Part shown: positions 19,554-29,146 of the stretch, in pieces
Numbering within the stretch: the stretch's first letter is position 1
Layout: each line of letters begins with the position of its first letter
Origin: Colwellia demingiae
GTDB lineage: Bacteria; Pseudomonadota; Gammaproteobacteria; Enterobacterales; Alteromonadaceae
Direction of reading: 5' to 3'
DNA: 64,000 nt
NCBI RefSeq assembly: GCF_007954275.1
Contig: NZ_VOLT01000004.1
Location: forward strand, 434,001 to 498,000
Notes under the pieces: model-generated
Databases searched by the model: none
The model's input: only the letters and a program-made list of their open reading frames with translations
Told to the model about the DNA's origin: nothing
Position numbers and translations under genes: made by a program

Positions 19554-22500
19554 ATGATAAAACTAAACAAGTGTTCATTCATCGCATTTTTATTTCTACA
19601 ATCGTTTTTTCATCAAAACGCAATTGCAGAAAGCTTGCCTACCCATTTAGTCGATTGGGCTCATACTAATCCAGTTGTTCACATTGGTGTTGATGGCACT
19701 TTCCCTCCCTTTGACTATATAGACGAGCAAGGCATCACCCATGGTGCCGGTAAACTAATACGCCAACAATTATCATCAATACTACCGGTAGATTTACAAG
19801 AAACCTCCGTATCAGATTTCCGGGCTGAGTACGATTCTATGTTGCGTGGCAATATTGATGCTATTTCAGTGTGTGGGAATATTGAACAACGACAAGGAGA
19901 AGTCTTATTTACTAAGCCATTTTTACAAATGACCCCGATTGTGGTGATTAATAAAAATAGTAAAATTAAAAATGAGATGGATATAACGTCAGCACAAAAG
20001 ATAGCCTCTATTGCGGGTTATGCAGACGCTGAATTTGCCAAACAAATATCAATAAATCCTATAGGACTTAGCAGTAACTTCGAAGGTTATCAAAGTATTG
20101 AGAGTGGTCAGTACGATGGGTTTATTACTTATTTATATCTTTATAAATATATGATGAAAAAACATAACTTTAAAAATATTACTCCTATAGCTATCAGTCA
20201 ATTTGACAGTTTACCTATCGGTTTTTGTGTGAATAAAGATAAACCGGAACTTGTTGAGCTATTAAACTGGGGAATTGATCAGCTTGGCGATGATTTTATT
20301 TTGGCGATGCAAAGTAAGTGGGCAGAGCCTACCGTTGATAAAGGTTACGATACTAGAGCTCAATTAGATGAAGGTATTAGCTTAATCAGTGTCTTTATTT
20401 ATGCCATTGTTTTTGTCTTACTTGCGCTATTTTTAGCTCGTAAATTTGCCAGTACTATCGCGATAAAGCTTGATACGTTAGCCTTTAGAACGACCTACTT
20501 TACCGTACTTATCTTAATTCTATCTTTATCCGCAGCGGGGATTTATTTTTTCTTAAATGATTATAAGGAGCAGGTGCTTATTGATCAAAAAGAAACGTTT
20601 AATGTCACTCGAGATGTCACTGAAAAAACACTTAAAGGTTGGTATCGAGAACGTGAGTTATTGGCTCATAATATTGCAAAATCTAAAGGTTTTGAGCCCT
20701 TAGTTAATACCCTTGTTCTAGCTCAGGAGGCTGGCGATAACGTTAAGTTTATTCAGGCTCAAACAGCGCTGAGAGAATACTTTGCCAAACGCCCCTACAC
20801 TACACAAGGAGGCAGAGCTTATACCATCAGTGATGTGCATGGACGTTATTTATTAAACCTTGTACAGAGCGTTGAGGGGAAAGACTCTCCCATAATGAAC
20901 CAACGGCCTGAATTATTTAATAAAGTAGTTATGGGCAGTACCGAGTTTATTCCACCCGTTTGGTCAAATGTTGACATTGATGATAATAAAAATATAAAGG
21001 ACAAAGACGCTGAAATATTTATTGCCACGCCAGTGCGTAATGAACAGCAGAAAATTATTGCTGTATTAGGTTTTAGATTCGATCCGGATAGAGAATTTTC
21101 ACAATTGTTTATTGACGGTCGATTAGGACATAGTTTTGAAAGTTACGCAGTAGACCCCAAGGGTTACATCATTTCAAGTAGCCGTTTTACGCAAGAATTA
21201 CAACAACAAGGTATTGTACCTGCTGGCGAAAGTAGTGTGCTTAATGTCCGTTTGCAAGACCCTGAAAATAATCCGATAGTGCAAGCCGCACAATTTAAAC
21301 TCAGCGGACAAGACTTAGATGGCTATCAAAACTACAGAGGAAAAACCGTTGTCGGGCAGTGGATCACGTTAAAAGGCTCTAACTTTACCGTTGTTAGTGA
21401 AATTCAACTAAGCGAAATGTTAGCTGAATATTATGATGTAAGAAGTTTATTGCTTATCGGGTTAATCATATCAAGTGCCTTTATTCTCTCCATTTCTATT
21501 TTTATGATTACTATCTCTAATAGAGCGAATGAAATTAGTCGGCGTTCTCAAAATGGATTGGCAGAGCAGGTTAACTTGAGAACGAAAGAATTAGCCTTAT
21601 CTGAACAAAAAAGCAAACTCATTAATAGCTCCGTTGCTGATGGTATTTTGGGCGTTGATAAAAAAGGTAACTTTATTTTTGCTAATGAATCTGCAACAAA
21701 AATAACGGGATATAGTGAAGAGGAAATTCTATCAAGTGATCTCATCTCACTTTTTGCAGGAGATAATGAAGCAAACCTCACTTTTGAAGAAACAGAAGTT
21801 TATAAAGCGATTCAAACCAAGAAAGTTATTCGTATTGCCAATGAATATGTATTAATGAGCGGAGCAAGAGAACTCCCCCTTGAATATAGTATTTCGCCGG
21901 TTGAAGATGACCAGTCTGACTTAGCGTGTGTTATTGCATTACAAGATATTACTCTTCGGATACAAGAGACAGAACGCCTCGAAAAAATGCTAGAACATTT
22001 ACCCGTTTGTATGGTCATCATGAATCAAAATGATGAAGTAGAACAGATTAACCAAACTGGCATTGAATTACTTGGTTTTGAAAGAGATGAAATTGTAGGT
22101 AATCCGGTAGATTTGTTTATTCCTAAAGAACAAGTTGAGAGTCATAAAGCTTTACTTAAAAAGTTCTTTCAAGAAGAAGCTGTCATCGATACTAGAAGTT
22201 TAGAACGAGATTTTAGGGTTAAGCATAAATCAGGCAAGCTTATTGAAATTCAGGCGGTATATACGCCTGTTCATTTTCATAATGGCTTATATGCGGCGGT
22301 AATGGTGCGTGATATCACCTTAGATAGACAAGCTGAATTTGCACTGTTAGAAGCAAAGCGCATCTCTGATGATGCCTCAAAAGCAAAGTCCGACTTTTTA
22401 GCGAACATGAGTCATGAAATTCGTACACCTATGAATGCCATTATGGGCATGTCTCATTTAGCATTGGGGTGTGAATTAGACAGAAAACCAAAGAACTACG

Positions 22501-24605
22501 TGACCAAAGTTTATAAAGCGGCAGAATCCTTATTAGGGATTATTAATGACATTCTCGATTTCTCGAAAATTGAGGCAGGTAAGTTAGATATTGAAGTTAT
22601 TGAGTTTAGTTTACATGACACGTTTGCAGACCTAGCTAATATTATTGGCTTAAAAGCTGGAGAAAAAAACTTAGAGCTGTTGTTTGATATCTCTCCAGAT
22701 GTCCCTGTTATGCTGAAGGGTGATCCCTTAAGGTTGAATCAAATCCTGATAAATTTAGCCGGAAATGCGGTTAAGTTTACCGAACAGGGACAGGTGGTTA
22801 TTTCAGTTAACGTAGTTACTAACGTTAGCACAAGTCGTTGTGATGAAATTAACTTAGAGTTTTCAGTAAAAGACTCTGGGATTGGAATGGATGACGAGCA
22901 ACAGAAAAAGCTGTTTCAATCCTTTAGTCAGGCTGATAGCTCAACCACTCGAAAATACGGCGGTACTGGTTTAGGCTTAACTATTTCTAAAAAATTAGTA
23001 GAGTTAATGAATGGCCAGATATGGCTAGAAAGTAAAGCAGGTGAGGGTAGTTGTTTTTCTTTTACCACCACATTACAAGTGTCCGATGTTATTGATAATA
23101 AGCTTGTTGAGCAGCAAAAGTCTTTTCTAGCAGATAAGCGTATTCTTATTGTTGATGACAATTTGCTGGCATTGGATGTACTCAGCTCTATTTTAAAATC
23201 TTTTCATTGTCATGTTGTTGCGGCAAATAGTGGGGAAGAAGCAATTGAACTCGCTAAGCAAGCAACGCTGGCGTTTGATTTCATTATGCTTGATTGGAAT
23301 ATGCCTGATTTGGATGGCATTGAAACCTATCACATCATAAAGTCACAAAATAATTATCAAGATAACCAATTTATTTTAGTAACGTCTAATGCCAATGATA
23401 ATGATGCGGTGGATCAGCTTAAAAAGAGTATCAGTAGTGTTTTAGTTAAGCCTGTCACTTCTTCGAGTATTTTTGATGAAATGATGCGCCTTAATGGTGA
23501 TGAGGCGTACAGCAATACTAGAGAAATGAAACGAGATGATGAACTTATTCAAAATCAGCAACGTCTAAGCGGCGCGAAAATATTATTGGTTGAAGATAAT
23601 GAGTTGAATCAAGAGCTAGCTCTTGAACTATTAAAACAATCTAACATTGATGTTGAGTTAGCTGAAAATGGTGCTATCGCGGTAGAAAAATTCTCTAGCA
23701 AGCACTTTGACGGCATTTTAATGGATTTACAAATGCCGGTGATGGACGGGTTTAGTGCAACGAAAATTATTAGAGAAAGTGATCCTTCAATTCCTATTAT
23801 TGCCATGACAGCTAATGCTATGGTGAGTGATAAAGAAAAAGTATTAGCTTCAGGAATGAATGATCACATTACTAAGCCTATTAATGTCAATACCATGTTT
23901 GCCACCATTGCAAAGTGGATTTCACCTTCGGTCAAGGTAAGCCACGACATTGATAAATCGGCATTAAGTGTTTCTTCCTTACCTGAAAAGGTTATAGAAC
24001 TACCTGACTTTAATGCCATTAATACCAGTGCAGGTTTAGCGGTGGCCAATGGTAATAAATCATTATATGTTAAATTATTAGGTAGGTTTGTCAGTGGGCA
24101 AGAGGACTTTGTAGAGCGCTTTAAAACCTCTATGTTAAAACAGGATAAAGAGGAAGTTACCCGTTTTGCTCATACCTTAAAAGGAAGTGCCGGTAATATC
24201 GGTGCTACCGCTTTACAGGGATATGCCGATCAGTTGGAGCTGGTTTGTGCAAATGATGCTAATACAGATGAGTTAGTGAACTTACTTGATCAAGTCACTG
24301 AAGAGTTAACGATCGTATTAAATGAATTAACGGGGTATTTAGCTAAAGAAAATAGCGTTGAAAGCACTGCCCCGATTAATAATTTCACCTTTACTGAAGA
24401 GTTTAAGGTACAACTAGCTCAGTTACTTGAGCTAGTTGAAAATTTTGAAACAGAATCGATTGAACTAGCTGAAGATATTTTGAATCAATTAAAGGGCACT
24501 AAGCAAGAAGCCGTATTTACCAAGATTTATCAGCAAATAGAAGGTTATGAATTTACTGAAGCGGAAACCGCTTTGAATGAATTTATCGATATACTAAGTA
24601 AGTAG
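19554..24605 (+). CDS. Hybrid sensor histidine kinase with SBP sensor, Cache-like domain, two PAS, two REC and HPt
   Basis: A very large inner-membrane phosphorelay kinase. Order: signal peptide (1-25); family-3 solute-binding sensor (about 37-265, VHIGVDGTFPPFDYIDEQG); two membrane helices (about 273-295 and 310-330); a second periplasmic domain with Cache-like features (about 335-620); a third helix (about 627-650); two PAS domains (about 685-800 and 805-925); HisKA with His954 in NMSHEIRTPMN; HATPase (NLAGNAVKF, DSGIGM, YGGTGLGL); receivers with Asp1247 and Asp1391; and an HPt domain with His1540 in AHTLKGSAG. All phosphorelay residues are present, so it should be active. The ligand of the first sensor is likely an amino acid. 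It reads towards the HD-GYP regulator 102 bp downstream and away from the dual-receiver protein. Confidence 0.93.
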   Translation: MIKLNKCSFIAFLFLQSFFHQNAIAESLPTHLVDWAHTNPVVHIGVDGTFPPFDYIDEQGITHGAGKLIRQQLSSILPVDLQETSVSDFRAEYDSMLRGNIDAISVCGNIEQRQGEVLFTKPFLQMTPIVVINKNSKIKNEMDITSAQKIASIAGYADAEFAKQISINPIGLSSNFEGYQSIESGQYDGFITYLYLYKYMMKKHNFKNITPIAISQFDSLPIGFCVNKDKPELVELLNWGIDQLGDDFILAMQSKWAEPTVDKGYDTRAQLDEGISLISVFIYAIVFVLLALFLARKFASTIAIKLDTLAFRTTYFTVLILILSLSAAGIYFFLNDYKEQVLIDQKETFNVTRDVTEKTLKGWYRERELLAHNIAKSKGFEPLVNTLVLAQEAGDNVKFIQAQTALREYFAKRPYTTQGGRAYTISDVHGRYLLNLVQSVEGKDSPIMNQRPELFNKVVMGSTEFIPPVWSNVDIDDNKNIKDKDAEIFIATPVRNEQQKIIAVLGFRFDPDREFSQLFIDGRLGHSFESYAVDPKGYIISSSRFTQELQQQGIVPAGESSVLNVRLQDPENNPIVQAAQFKLSGQDLDGYQNYRGKTVVGQWITLKGSNFTVVSEIQLSEMLAEYYDVRSLLLIGLIISSAFILSISIFMITISNRANEISRRSQNGLAEQVNLRTKELALSEQKSKLINSSVADGILGVDKKGNFIFANESATKITGYSEEEILSSDLISLFAGDNEANLTFEETEVYKAIQTKKVIRIANEYVLMSGARELPLEYSISPVEDDQSDLACVIALQDITLRIQETERLEKMLEHLPVCMVIMNQNDEVEQINQTGIELLGFERDEIVGNPVDLFIPKEQVESHKALLKKFFQEEAVIDTRSLERDFRVKHKSGKLIEIQAVYTPVHFHNGLYAAVMVRDITLDRQAEFALLEAKRISDDASKAKSDFLANMSHEIRTPMNAIMGMSHLALGCELDRKPKNYVTKVYKAAESLLGIINDILDFSKIEAGKLDIEVIEFSLHDTFADLANIIGLKAGEKNLELLFDISPDVPVMLKGDPLRLNQILINLAGNAVKFTEQGQVVISVNVVTNVSTSRCDEINLEFSVKDSGIGMDDEQQKKLFQSFSQADSSTTRKYGGTGLGLTISKKLVELMNGQIWLESKAGEGSCFSFTTTLQVSDVIDNKLVEQQKSFLADKRILIVDDNLLALDVLSSILKSFHCHVVAANSGEEAIELAKQATLAFDFIMLDWNMPDLDGIETYHIIKSQNNYQDNQFILVTSNANDNDAVDQLKKSISSVLVKPVTSSSIFDEMMRLNGDEAYSNTREMKRDDELIQNQQRLSGAKILLVEDNELNQELALELLKQSNIDVELAENGAIAVEKFSSKHFDGILMDLQMPVMDGFSATKIIRESDPSIPIIAMTANAMVSDKEKVLASGMNDHITKPINVNTMFATIAKWISPSVKVSHDIDKSALSVSSLPEKVIELPDFNAINTSAGLAVANGNKSLYVKLLGRFVSGQEDFVERFKTSMLKQDKEEVTRFAHTLKGSAGNIGATALQGYADQLELVCANDANTDELVNLLDQVTEELTIVLNELTGYLAKENSVESTAPINNFTFTEEFKVQLAQLLELVENFETESIELAEDILNQLKGTKQEAVFTKIYQQIEGYEFTEAETALNEFIDILSK

Positions 24606-24707
24606 CTAGCAACTAAGTCGTTACTTACAAGAAAATAATAATAAAGTAATCAATAGTGCGTGTACTCTCTTCGATGTACTATCGATACAATAATAGTAGA
24701 GGTGAAT

Positions 24708-25766
24708 ATGACATTATCAAAGCATGAAGTAGTAGACGGAGATAAAGCGACAGTACTTATTGTTGATGATAACTCAGATAATCTAGACGTATTAAGTGGT
24801 GTATTACGTCCTTTTTACAAAGTAAAAGCAGCGATTAATGGTGAATTAGCGCTTAAAGTCGCATCAGCAAAAAACAAGCCAGACATTATCCTGCTTGATA
24901 TTATGATGCCAGGAATGGATGGCTATGAAGTTTGTCGGCAATTAAAGTTGAATCCGAGTACAGCCAATATTCCAGTGATTTTTGTTACCGCTAAAACAGA
25001 AACAAAAGATGAAGAAGCGGGATTTGAATTAGGCGCCGTTGATTACATTACTAAGCCAATAAGTGTGCCTATTGTACTGGCGCGAGTACGTGCACAATTA
25101 GCACTATATAATCAACAGCGTGAACTTGAAGTATTAGTGAAGCAACGTACAAAAGAGCTCGATGATACGCGATTAGAAATCATTCAGCGATTAGGTTGTG
25201 CAGCTGAGTATAAAGACAATGAAACGGGTTTGCATGTTATTAGAATGAGTTGGTACTCTAAGTTTTTAGCTGAGCAAATTCAGGCGAACGATGAGTGGGT
25301 CGAGCTACTTTATAACGCTGCTCCAATGCATGATATTGGTAAAATAGCGATACCAGACAGAGTGTTACTCAAGCCAGGGAAACTCGATAAAGAAGAGTGG
25401 ACTATCATGCAAACACATGTTGAATGTGGTGTAGAAATCCTTGGAGAACATGAGTCAGATTTGATGAAAATGGCACGCGAAATAGCCCTTTGTCATCATG
25501 AAAAATATGATGGCAGTGGTTACCCTAATGGCATATCAGGTGAAGATATTCCTTTAAGCGCTCGTATTGTTGCTATTGCTGATGTATTCGATGCGTTAAC
25601 GTCAGTACGTCCCTACAAAAGTGCATGGCCAGTAGAAAAAGCGATCGCACTATTAGAAGAGGAAACTGGAAAACATTTTGATCCAGTATTAGTGCCAGAA
25701 TTTATAAAGTGTTTACCGAAAGTACTCGAAATAAAAGATAAATATATGGATGTATTTGATGAGTGA
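24708..25766 (+). CDS. Response regulator with HD-GYP c-di-GMP phosphodiesterase domain
   Basis: An RpfG-like output protein. The receiver (about residues 12-130) has the acidic pair in LIVDDN, the phospho-acceptor Asp64 (LLDIMMPGMDGYE) and the Lys of ITKP. A short coiled linker leads to an HD-GYP domain with MHDIGK (His208-Asp209), the HHEKYDGSGYP block carrying the GYP residues, and the AIADVFDALTS block. It is predicted to hydrolyse c-di-GMP when phosphorylated. The ATG used has AGAGGTG just upstream; a GTG 48 bases earlier is in frame but has no support. It follows the hybrid kinase by 102 bp on the same strand, so it is its likely phosphorelay target. Confidence 0.92.
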   Translation: MTLSKHEVVDGDKATVLIVDDNSDNLDVLSGVLRPFYKVKAAINGELALKVASAKNKPDIILLDIMMPGMDGYEVCRQLKLNPSTANIPVIFVTAKTETKDEEAGFELGAVDYITKPISVPIVLARVRAQLALYNQQRELEVLVKQRTKELDDTRLEIIQRLGCAAEYKDNETGLHVIRMSWYSKFLAEQIQANDEWVELLYNAAPMHDIGKIAIPDRVLLKPGKLDKEEWTIMQTHVECGVEILGEHESDLMKMAREIALCHHEKYDGSGYPNGISGEDIPLSARIVAIADVFDALTSVRPYKSAWPVEKAIALLEEETGKHFDPVLVPEFIKCLPKVLEIKDKYMDVFDE

Positions 25767-25922
25767 TTATTTATAAAAAGCATCTGTAACACATTGATCA
25801 ACGATGATAATATTGAAAATTATCTAACCCTAAAATGACTTAAAAGTGTAGCTAGATATTTATAGCAAGCTAAGCGTGATGTTATTTTAAAGCAACAGAT
25901 TATAACGGAAGAATAAAACAAC

Positions 25923-27044
25923 ATGTCAGAGCAAGAACAACAAAAAGATACCTCAGTTCAAGAAGCGACAGCAGTAATTGAAACACAAGATCCTGTGCGC
26001 AAGATCACTAAATACGTGTTAATCATAACAGCCTTGATTTTTGTTTGGTATATCATTGCTGACAGGCATGCTCCTTGGTCAGACCAAGCAAGAGTGCAAA
26101 CTTATGTTATTCCAATTGTGCCGCAAGTTTCTGGTCGGGTAATAGAAGTATTGGTGAAACAAGATCAGATAGTCGCTCCTGGCGATATATTATTTAAAAT
26201 TGATCCAAGTGATTATGAATTGGCCGTAGAAAATGCAGAAGCTTCTTTAGAAATGGCTGGTCAAGAAATTGGTGCGGGTATGGCATCAGTTGTTACTGCG
26301 CAGGCACAACTTGTTGTTGCAGAAACCAACGTTGAACATGTTAATGCACAAAGTTCGCGTGTTTTTGAAATGGAAGACAAAAATGTGCTTTCTCATTCTG
26401 AAGGCGATAAAGCTCGTGCCGCAATCAAGGCGAGTAAAGCTCAAGTAGTCAGTGCAGAAGCTAACTTAGATAAAGCTAAGCAGTCTTTAGGTAAAGAAGG
26501 TAATGCTAACCCTAGAATTCGTTCCGCGATGGCGCAACTTAAAAAAACACAGTTGGACCTCAGCCGAACTGTTGTGCTAGCCCCTTCTTACGGTGGCATC
26601 ACTAACTTGCAAATCGATACTGGTTTTTATGCAAAAGCTGGCGCTGCGTCAATGACCTTTATTGAAGGTAATAATGCCTGGGTTCAAGTTAATTTACGTG
26701 AGAACAACTTAGCAAATTTAGCCATAGGAAACTCGGTTGAAATAGCTTTAGATGTTAACCCTGGTACTATATATCAAGGGAAAATAAGTAGTATAGGATT
26801 TGCCGTTGATACTTCTTCGACCAGTGCTGTCGGTGGTTTAGCTACGGTTGAATCAAAAACTGGTTGGCTTAGAGATGCGCAACGCTTCCCAGTCATGATT
26901 ACCTTTGATGATGATAGTACTAAAGGTAAACGCCGATTAGGCGGCCAAGCAGATGTACAAATTTATACTGGTGACAATTGGTTCGTTAACAGCCTTGGTT
27001 GGCTTTGGATCAGAGTATTAAGCATACTTTCTTATGTCTATTAA
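25923..27044 (+). CDS. HlyD/EmrA-type membrane fusion protein
   Basis: A periplasmic adaptor of an efflux or secretion system. One N-terminal membrane helix (about 31-47), then the biotinyl-lipoyl-like hairpin (VPQVSGRVIEVLVKQDQIVAPGDILFKIDPSDYE), an alpha-hairpin with alternating Ala/Gln/Glu, and a beta-barrel (VLAPSYGGITNLQIDTGFYA). The stop lies inside the next gene (11-base overlap), a membrane protein of the DUF2955 type. These families commonly occur as a pair, so this adaptor probably works with it; the substrate is unknown. A GGAAG precedes the ATG. Confidence 0.9.
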   Translation: MSEQEQQKDTSVQEATAVIETQDPVRKITKYVLIITALIFVWYIIADRHAPWSDQARVQTYVIPIVPQVSGRVIEVLVKQDQIVAPGDILFKIDPSDYELAVENAEASLEMAGQEIGAGMASVVTAQAQLVVAETNVEHVNAQSSRVFEMEDKNVLSHSEGDKARAAIKASKAQVVSAEANLDKAKQSLGKEGNANPRIRSAMAQLKKTQLDLSRTVVLAPSYGGITNLQIDTGFYAKAGAASMTFIEGNNAWVQVNLRENNLANLAIGNSVEIALDVNPGTIYQGKISSIGFAVDTSSTSAVGGLATVESKTGWLRDAQRFPVMITFDDDSTKGKRRLGGQADVQIYTGDNWFVNSLGWLWIRVLSILSYVY

Positions 27045-28110
27045 TGTGAAAAATAATTCAGTTAACATCGGTACTTATATCAGTAAGAGTATCTTTACTG
27101 CTGTTAGAGTTATGCGTGTATTACGTTTTGCCTTTGGAGTCACACTTTCCTGCGGGCTAGCGTATGGCATCAATTGGCCTTTAGCTTTTTTAATGCCTGT
27201 GTTCACCGCGATGATTTTGGCAATGCCATTACCGAAACCATCCGTCAAAGCCAGCATTAATAATATGATGAGTACCTTAAAGGCATTTGCTATAGGGTTA
27301 GCTTTCTCATTATTTTTTTTGCAGTATCCCATTGTCTACCTAATCGCGTTAGCGTTGGTTTTATTTCATCTCTATTACTATTTAAATCGTGGTGGCTCAT
27401 TTTGGTTTACCTTAATGTCGATGATCGCCATTTTAGTCTTACCTATGATTGCCAATAGCAACGAAGGTTTAGCGATAGGTTTTTCGGCAGGTTTTGTCTA
27501 TTCCAGTTGGTTAACTATTGCGATGCTTTGGTTGGCACACTTTGTTTTTCCGGATCCTAACTTCACCCAATTTCCTATAAAGCCTAAATACAGTAATGTT
27601 TATTCAAAGGTTGCAGCGAAAACCGCTTTAAAAAGTACCTTGGTAGTTTTCCCCATTGCGGCTATTTTCATCAGTTATGGCTTGAGTGATTACTTATTAG
27701 TGATGGTTTTTTCCGCGCTTTTTATTCTTAAACCTGATTTAGCTGAAGGTAAGCAAGCTGGACAAAATTCATTATTGTCGACCTTGTTAGGCGGGGCATT
27801 TGCTTGTGTTTTTTATTGGCTGATTGTTGCTGTGCCTCAATTTAACTTTTACTTATTATTGCTGCTTGCCACTGCATTATTTTTTGGTAGACATATTTTT
27901 TCTGGCTCGCCAATGGCTAAGTATTACAGCTCAGGTTTTATCGCACTACTGGTGATTGTAAATAGTGCTATGGCAGCGGACAGTAACTTTAGTGAGATTT
28001 TAATTCAACGCGTATTACTTATTTGCTCTGCCGTTTTTTATATTATGTCTGCTTTAAAAGTACTTGAACGTTATTGGTTTAAACCCAACAAACCAGTAGT
28101 TTCAACATGA
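27034..28110 (+). CDS. DUF2955/FUSC-like inner-membrane protein of the efflux pair
   Basis: A polytopic membrane protein with about nine or ten hydrophobic segments arranged as two similar halves (MRVLRFAFGVTLSCGLAYGINWPLAFLMPVFTA-type first half, TALKSTLVVFPIAAIFISYG second half). This layout resembles DUF2955 and the broader FUSC/aromatic acid exporter group, whose genes sit beside HlyD-type adaptors. It is translationally coupled to the adaptor by an 11-base overlap. The pair likely exports small organic compounds; no outer-membrane channel gene is adjacent. Confidence 0.82.
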   Translation: MSINVKNNSVNIGTYISKSIFTAVRVMRVLRFAFGVTLSCGLAYGINWPLAFLMPVFTAMILAMPLPKPSVKASINNMMSTLKAFAIGLAFSLFFLQYPIVYLIALALVLFHLYYYLNRGGSFWFTLMSMIAILVLPMIANSNEGLAIGFSAGFVYSSWLTIAMLWLAHFVFPDPNFTQFPIKPKYSNVYSKVAAKTALKSTLVVFPIAAIFISYGLSDYLLVMVFSALFILKPDLAEGKQAGQNSLLSTLLGGAFACVFYWLIVAVPQFNFYLLLLLATALFFGRHIFSGSPMAKYYSSGFIALLVIVNSAMAADSNFSEILIQRVLLICSAVFYIMSALKVLERYWFKPNKPVVST

Positions 28111-28120
28111 TAAAACCACG

Positions 28121-28154
28121 TAAAAAAAAAGGAGCTTAATAGCTCCTTTTTTCT
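28121..28154. terminator. Bidirectional terminator between convergent genes
   Basis: AAAAGGAGCT and AGCTCCTTTT pair around a TAAT loop, flanked by A9 and T6. Confidence 0.9.
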
Positions 28155-28167
28155 TTAAATATTATCT

Positions 28168-28644
28168 TTAGTGTTGCAATGCTTGCCAACCTTTATCATC
28201 AAAATAGTGAGGGTATTTCTGTAAGGCTTTTATTGTTGTAATAGCGCCCGCACGAGGATTATCTGACGATTGCATTTGTTTGCTAGCTTGCATAATATCA
28301 AACAGTAAAATATGTAATTGTGCATCAGCATCTTCCGGCAACTTACAGTTTTCAAACAAGTAAGCGAGCTGTGTATCTATCTTACCAGCGAGTGATTTAT
28401 ACTGTGCGTCGGTAAATTGCTTATGATGGATCTCTGAAATATTTTCTTCGATTGAGATTTTTATCTTACTCATGCCAGTATGTAAGCTTGCATCAATTGG
28501 CCATTTTTTTCCTTGATCTAATTGCAGACCTTGTTGAGTGGATGCGTGCCCATGACTATGCTCATGTTCGGTAGCTATAGCCGAGTTAGTTACCGTAGCC
28601 ACGAGTAAAAATAGACACGTAGAGATTAATTTAGATATATTCAT
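28168..28644 (-). CDS. Small periplasmic protein with His-rich N-terminus
   Basis: A 158-residue exported protein of unknown function. A signal peptide (about 1-24) precedes a histidine-rich segment HEHSHGHA, which may bind metal ions, and then a helical domain beginning LQLDQGKKWPIDASLHTGM. That last motif resembles small proteobacterial periplasmic proteins that have been labelled DnrO, but I would not transfer a function from this. It is monocistronic, placed between a terminator and a repeat element, and lies near the norEF-like genes. Confidence 0.75.
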   Translation of the reverse strand: MNISKLISTCLFLLVATVTNSAIATEHEHSHGHASTQQGLQLDQGKKWPIDASLHTGMSKIKISIEENISEIHHKQFTDAQYKSLAGKIDTQLAYLFENCKLPEDADAQLHILLFDIMQASKQMQSSDNPRAGAITTIKALQKYPHYFDDKGWQALQH

Positions 28645-28675
28645 ATGACTTCTTTATGACAAATAATAAGTGTTT

Positions 28676-28775
28676 ATACCCATGTTACCTCAAAATGAAT
28701 GGTTCTACTGAAATTAGATGCGCCCTGATCAAGAATCGCTCGGCGTCCTGAAATTCGCATTTTGAATTGTCATGG
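28676..28775. repeat. Short copy of an intergenic repeat with inverted ends
   Basis: Starts ATACCCATG and ends with CATGG in imperfect inverted orientation (CATG..CTCAAAATG against CATGACAATTCAAAATG on the opposite strand). Positions 28720-28753 are nearly identical to 37825-37858 inside the larger element further right, including GCGTCCTGAAA. It is about 100 bp, non-coding, and probably a deletion derivative of the same element family. The rest of the gap to the next gene holds nothing recognisable. Confidence 0.6.
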
Positions 28776-28882
28776 AGATGAGCTAGTTGTTTGCAGATTT
28801 AATTCAAGTAGTGTTAACTTCAACCCGTTAATTTTAATCTTAAATCGGTAATTATTTAGCGCCTTTTCAAAGAGTTCACCGA

Positions 28883-29137
28883 TTAATAAAAAGCACTCAC
28901 AATGATCAATGAGGGGAAGATAACAAAGTACAGTCGCATTAAAAAGCGTAAGTTCTTATTTGCACCTTTTAGCTCCATAAAGTGATCTATGACGATAAAA
29001 CCTTTATAAGTTACTGTTATTGCGATTAATACACTTACTAACGTTGTTGATGAAAACTTCTCACCTAAGAAGGTATTCAGTAATGTTATTACAATTAAGG
29101 CAGCTAAATAGTATTCTAATTTTATTGGATTCTTCAT
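28883..29137 (-). CDS. norF: NorF-like small membrane protein (cytochrome oxidase subunit IV family)
   Basis: An 84-residue protein with three hydrophobic helices and the prokaryotic COX4 pattern VTYKGFIVIDHFMELK. Next to a subunit III-like gene, this matches the NorF partner of NorE, accessory proteins of nitric oxide reductase or related haem-copper oxidases. The second ATG is chosen: AGGAG lies six bases before it but only one base before the earlier ATG. It starts just after the stop of the norE-like gene, so the two are coupled. No norCB or other denitrification gene is in the window. Confidence 0.75.
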   Translation of the reverse strand: MKNPIKLEYYLAALIVITLLNTFLGEKFSSTTLVSVLIAITVTYKGFIVIDHFMELKGANKNLRFLMRLYFVIFPSLIIVSAFY

Positions 29138-29146
29138 TATCATCTC

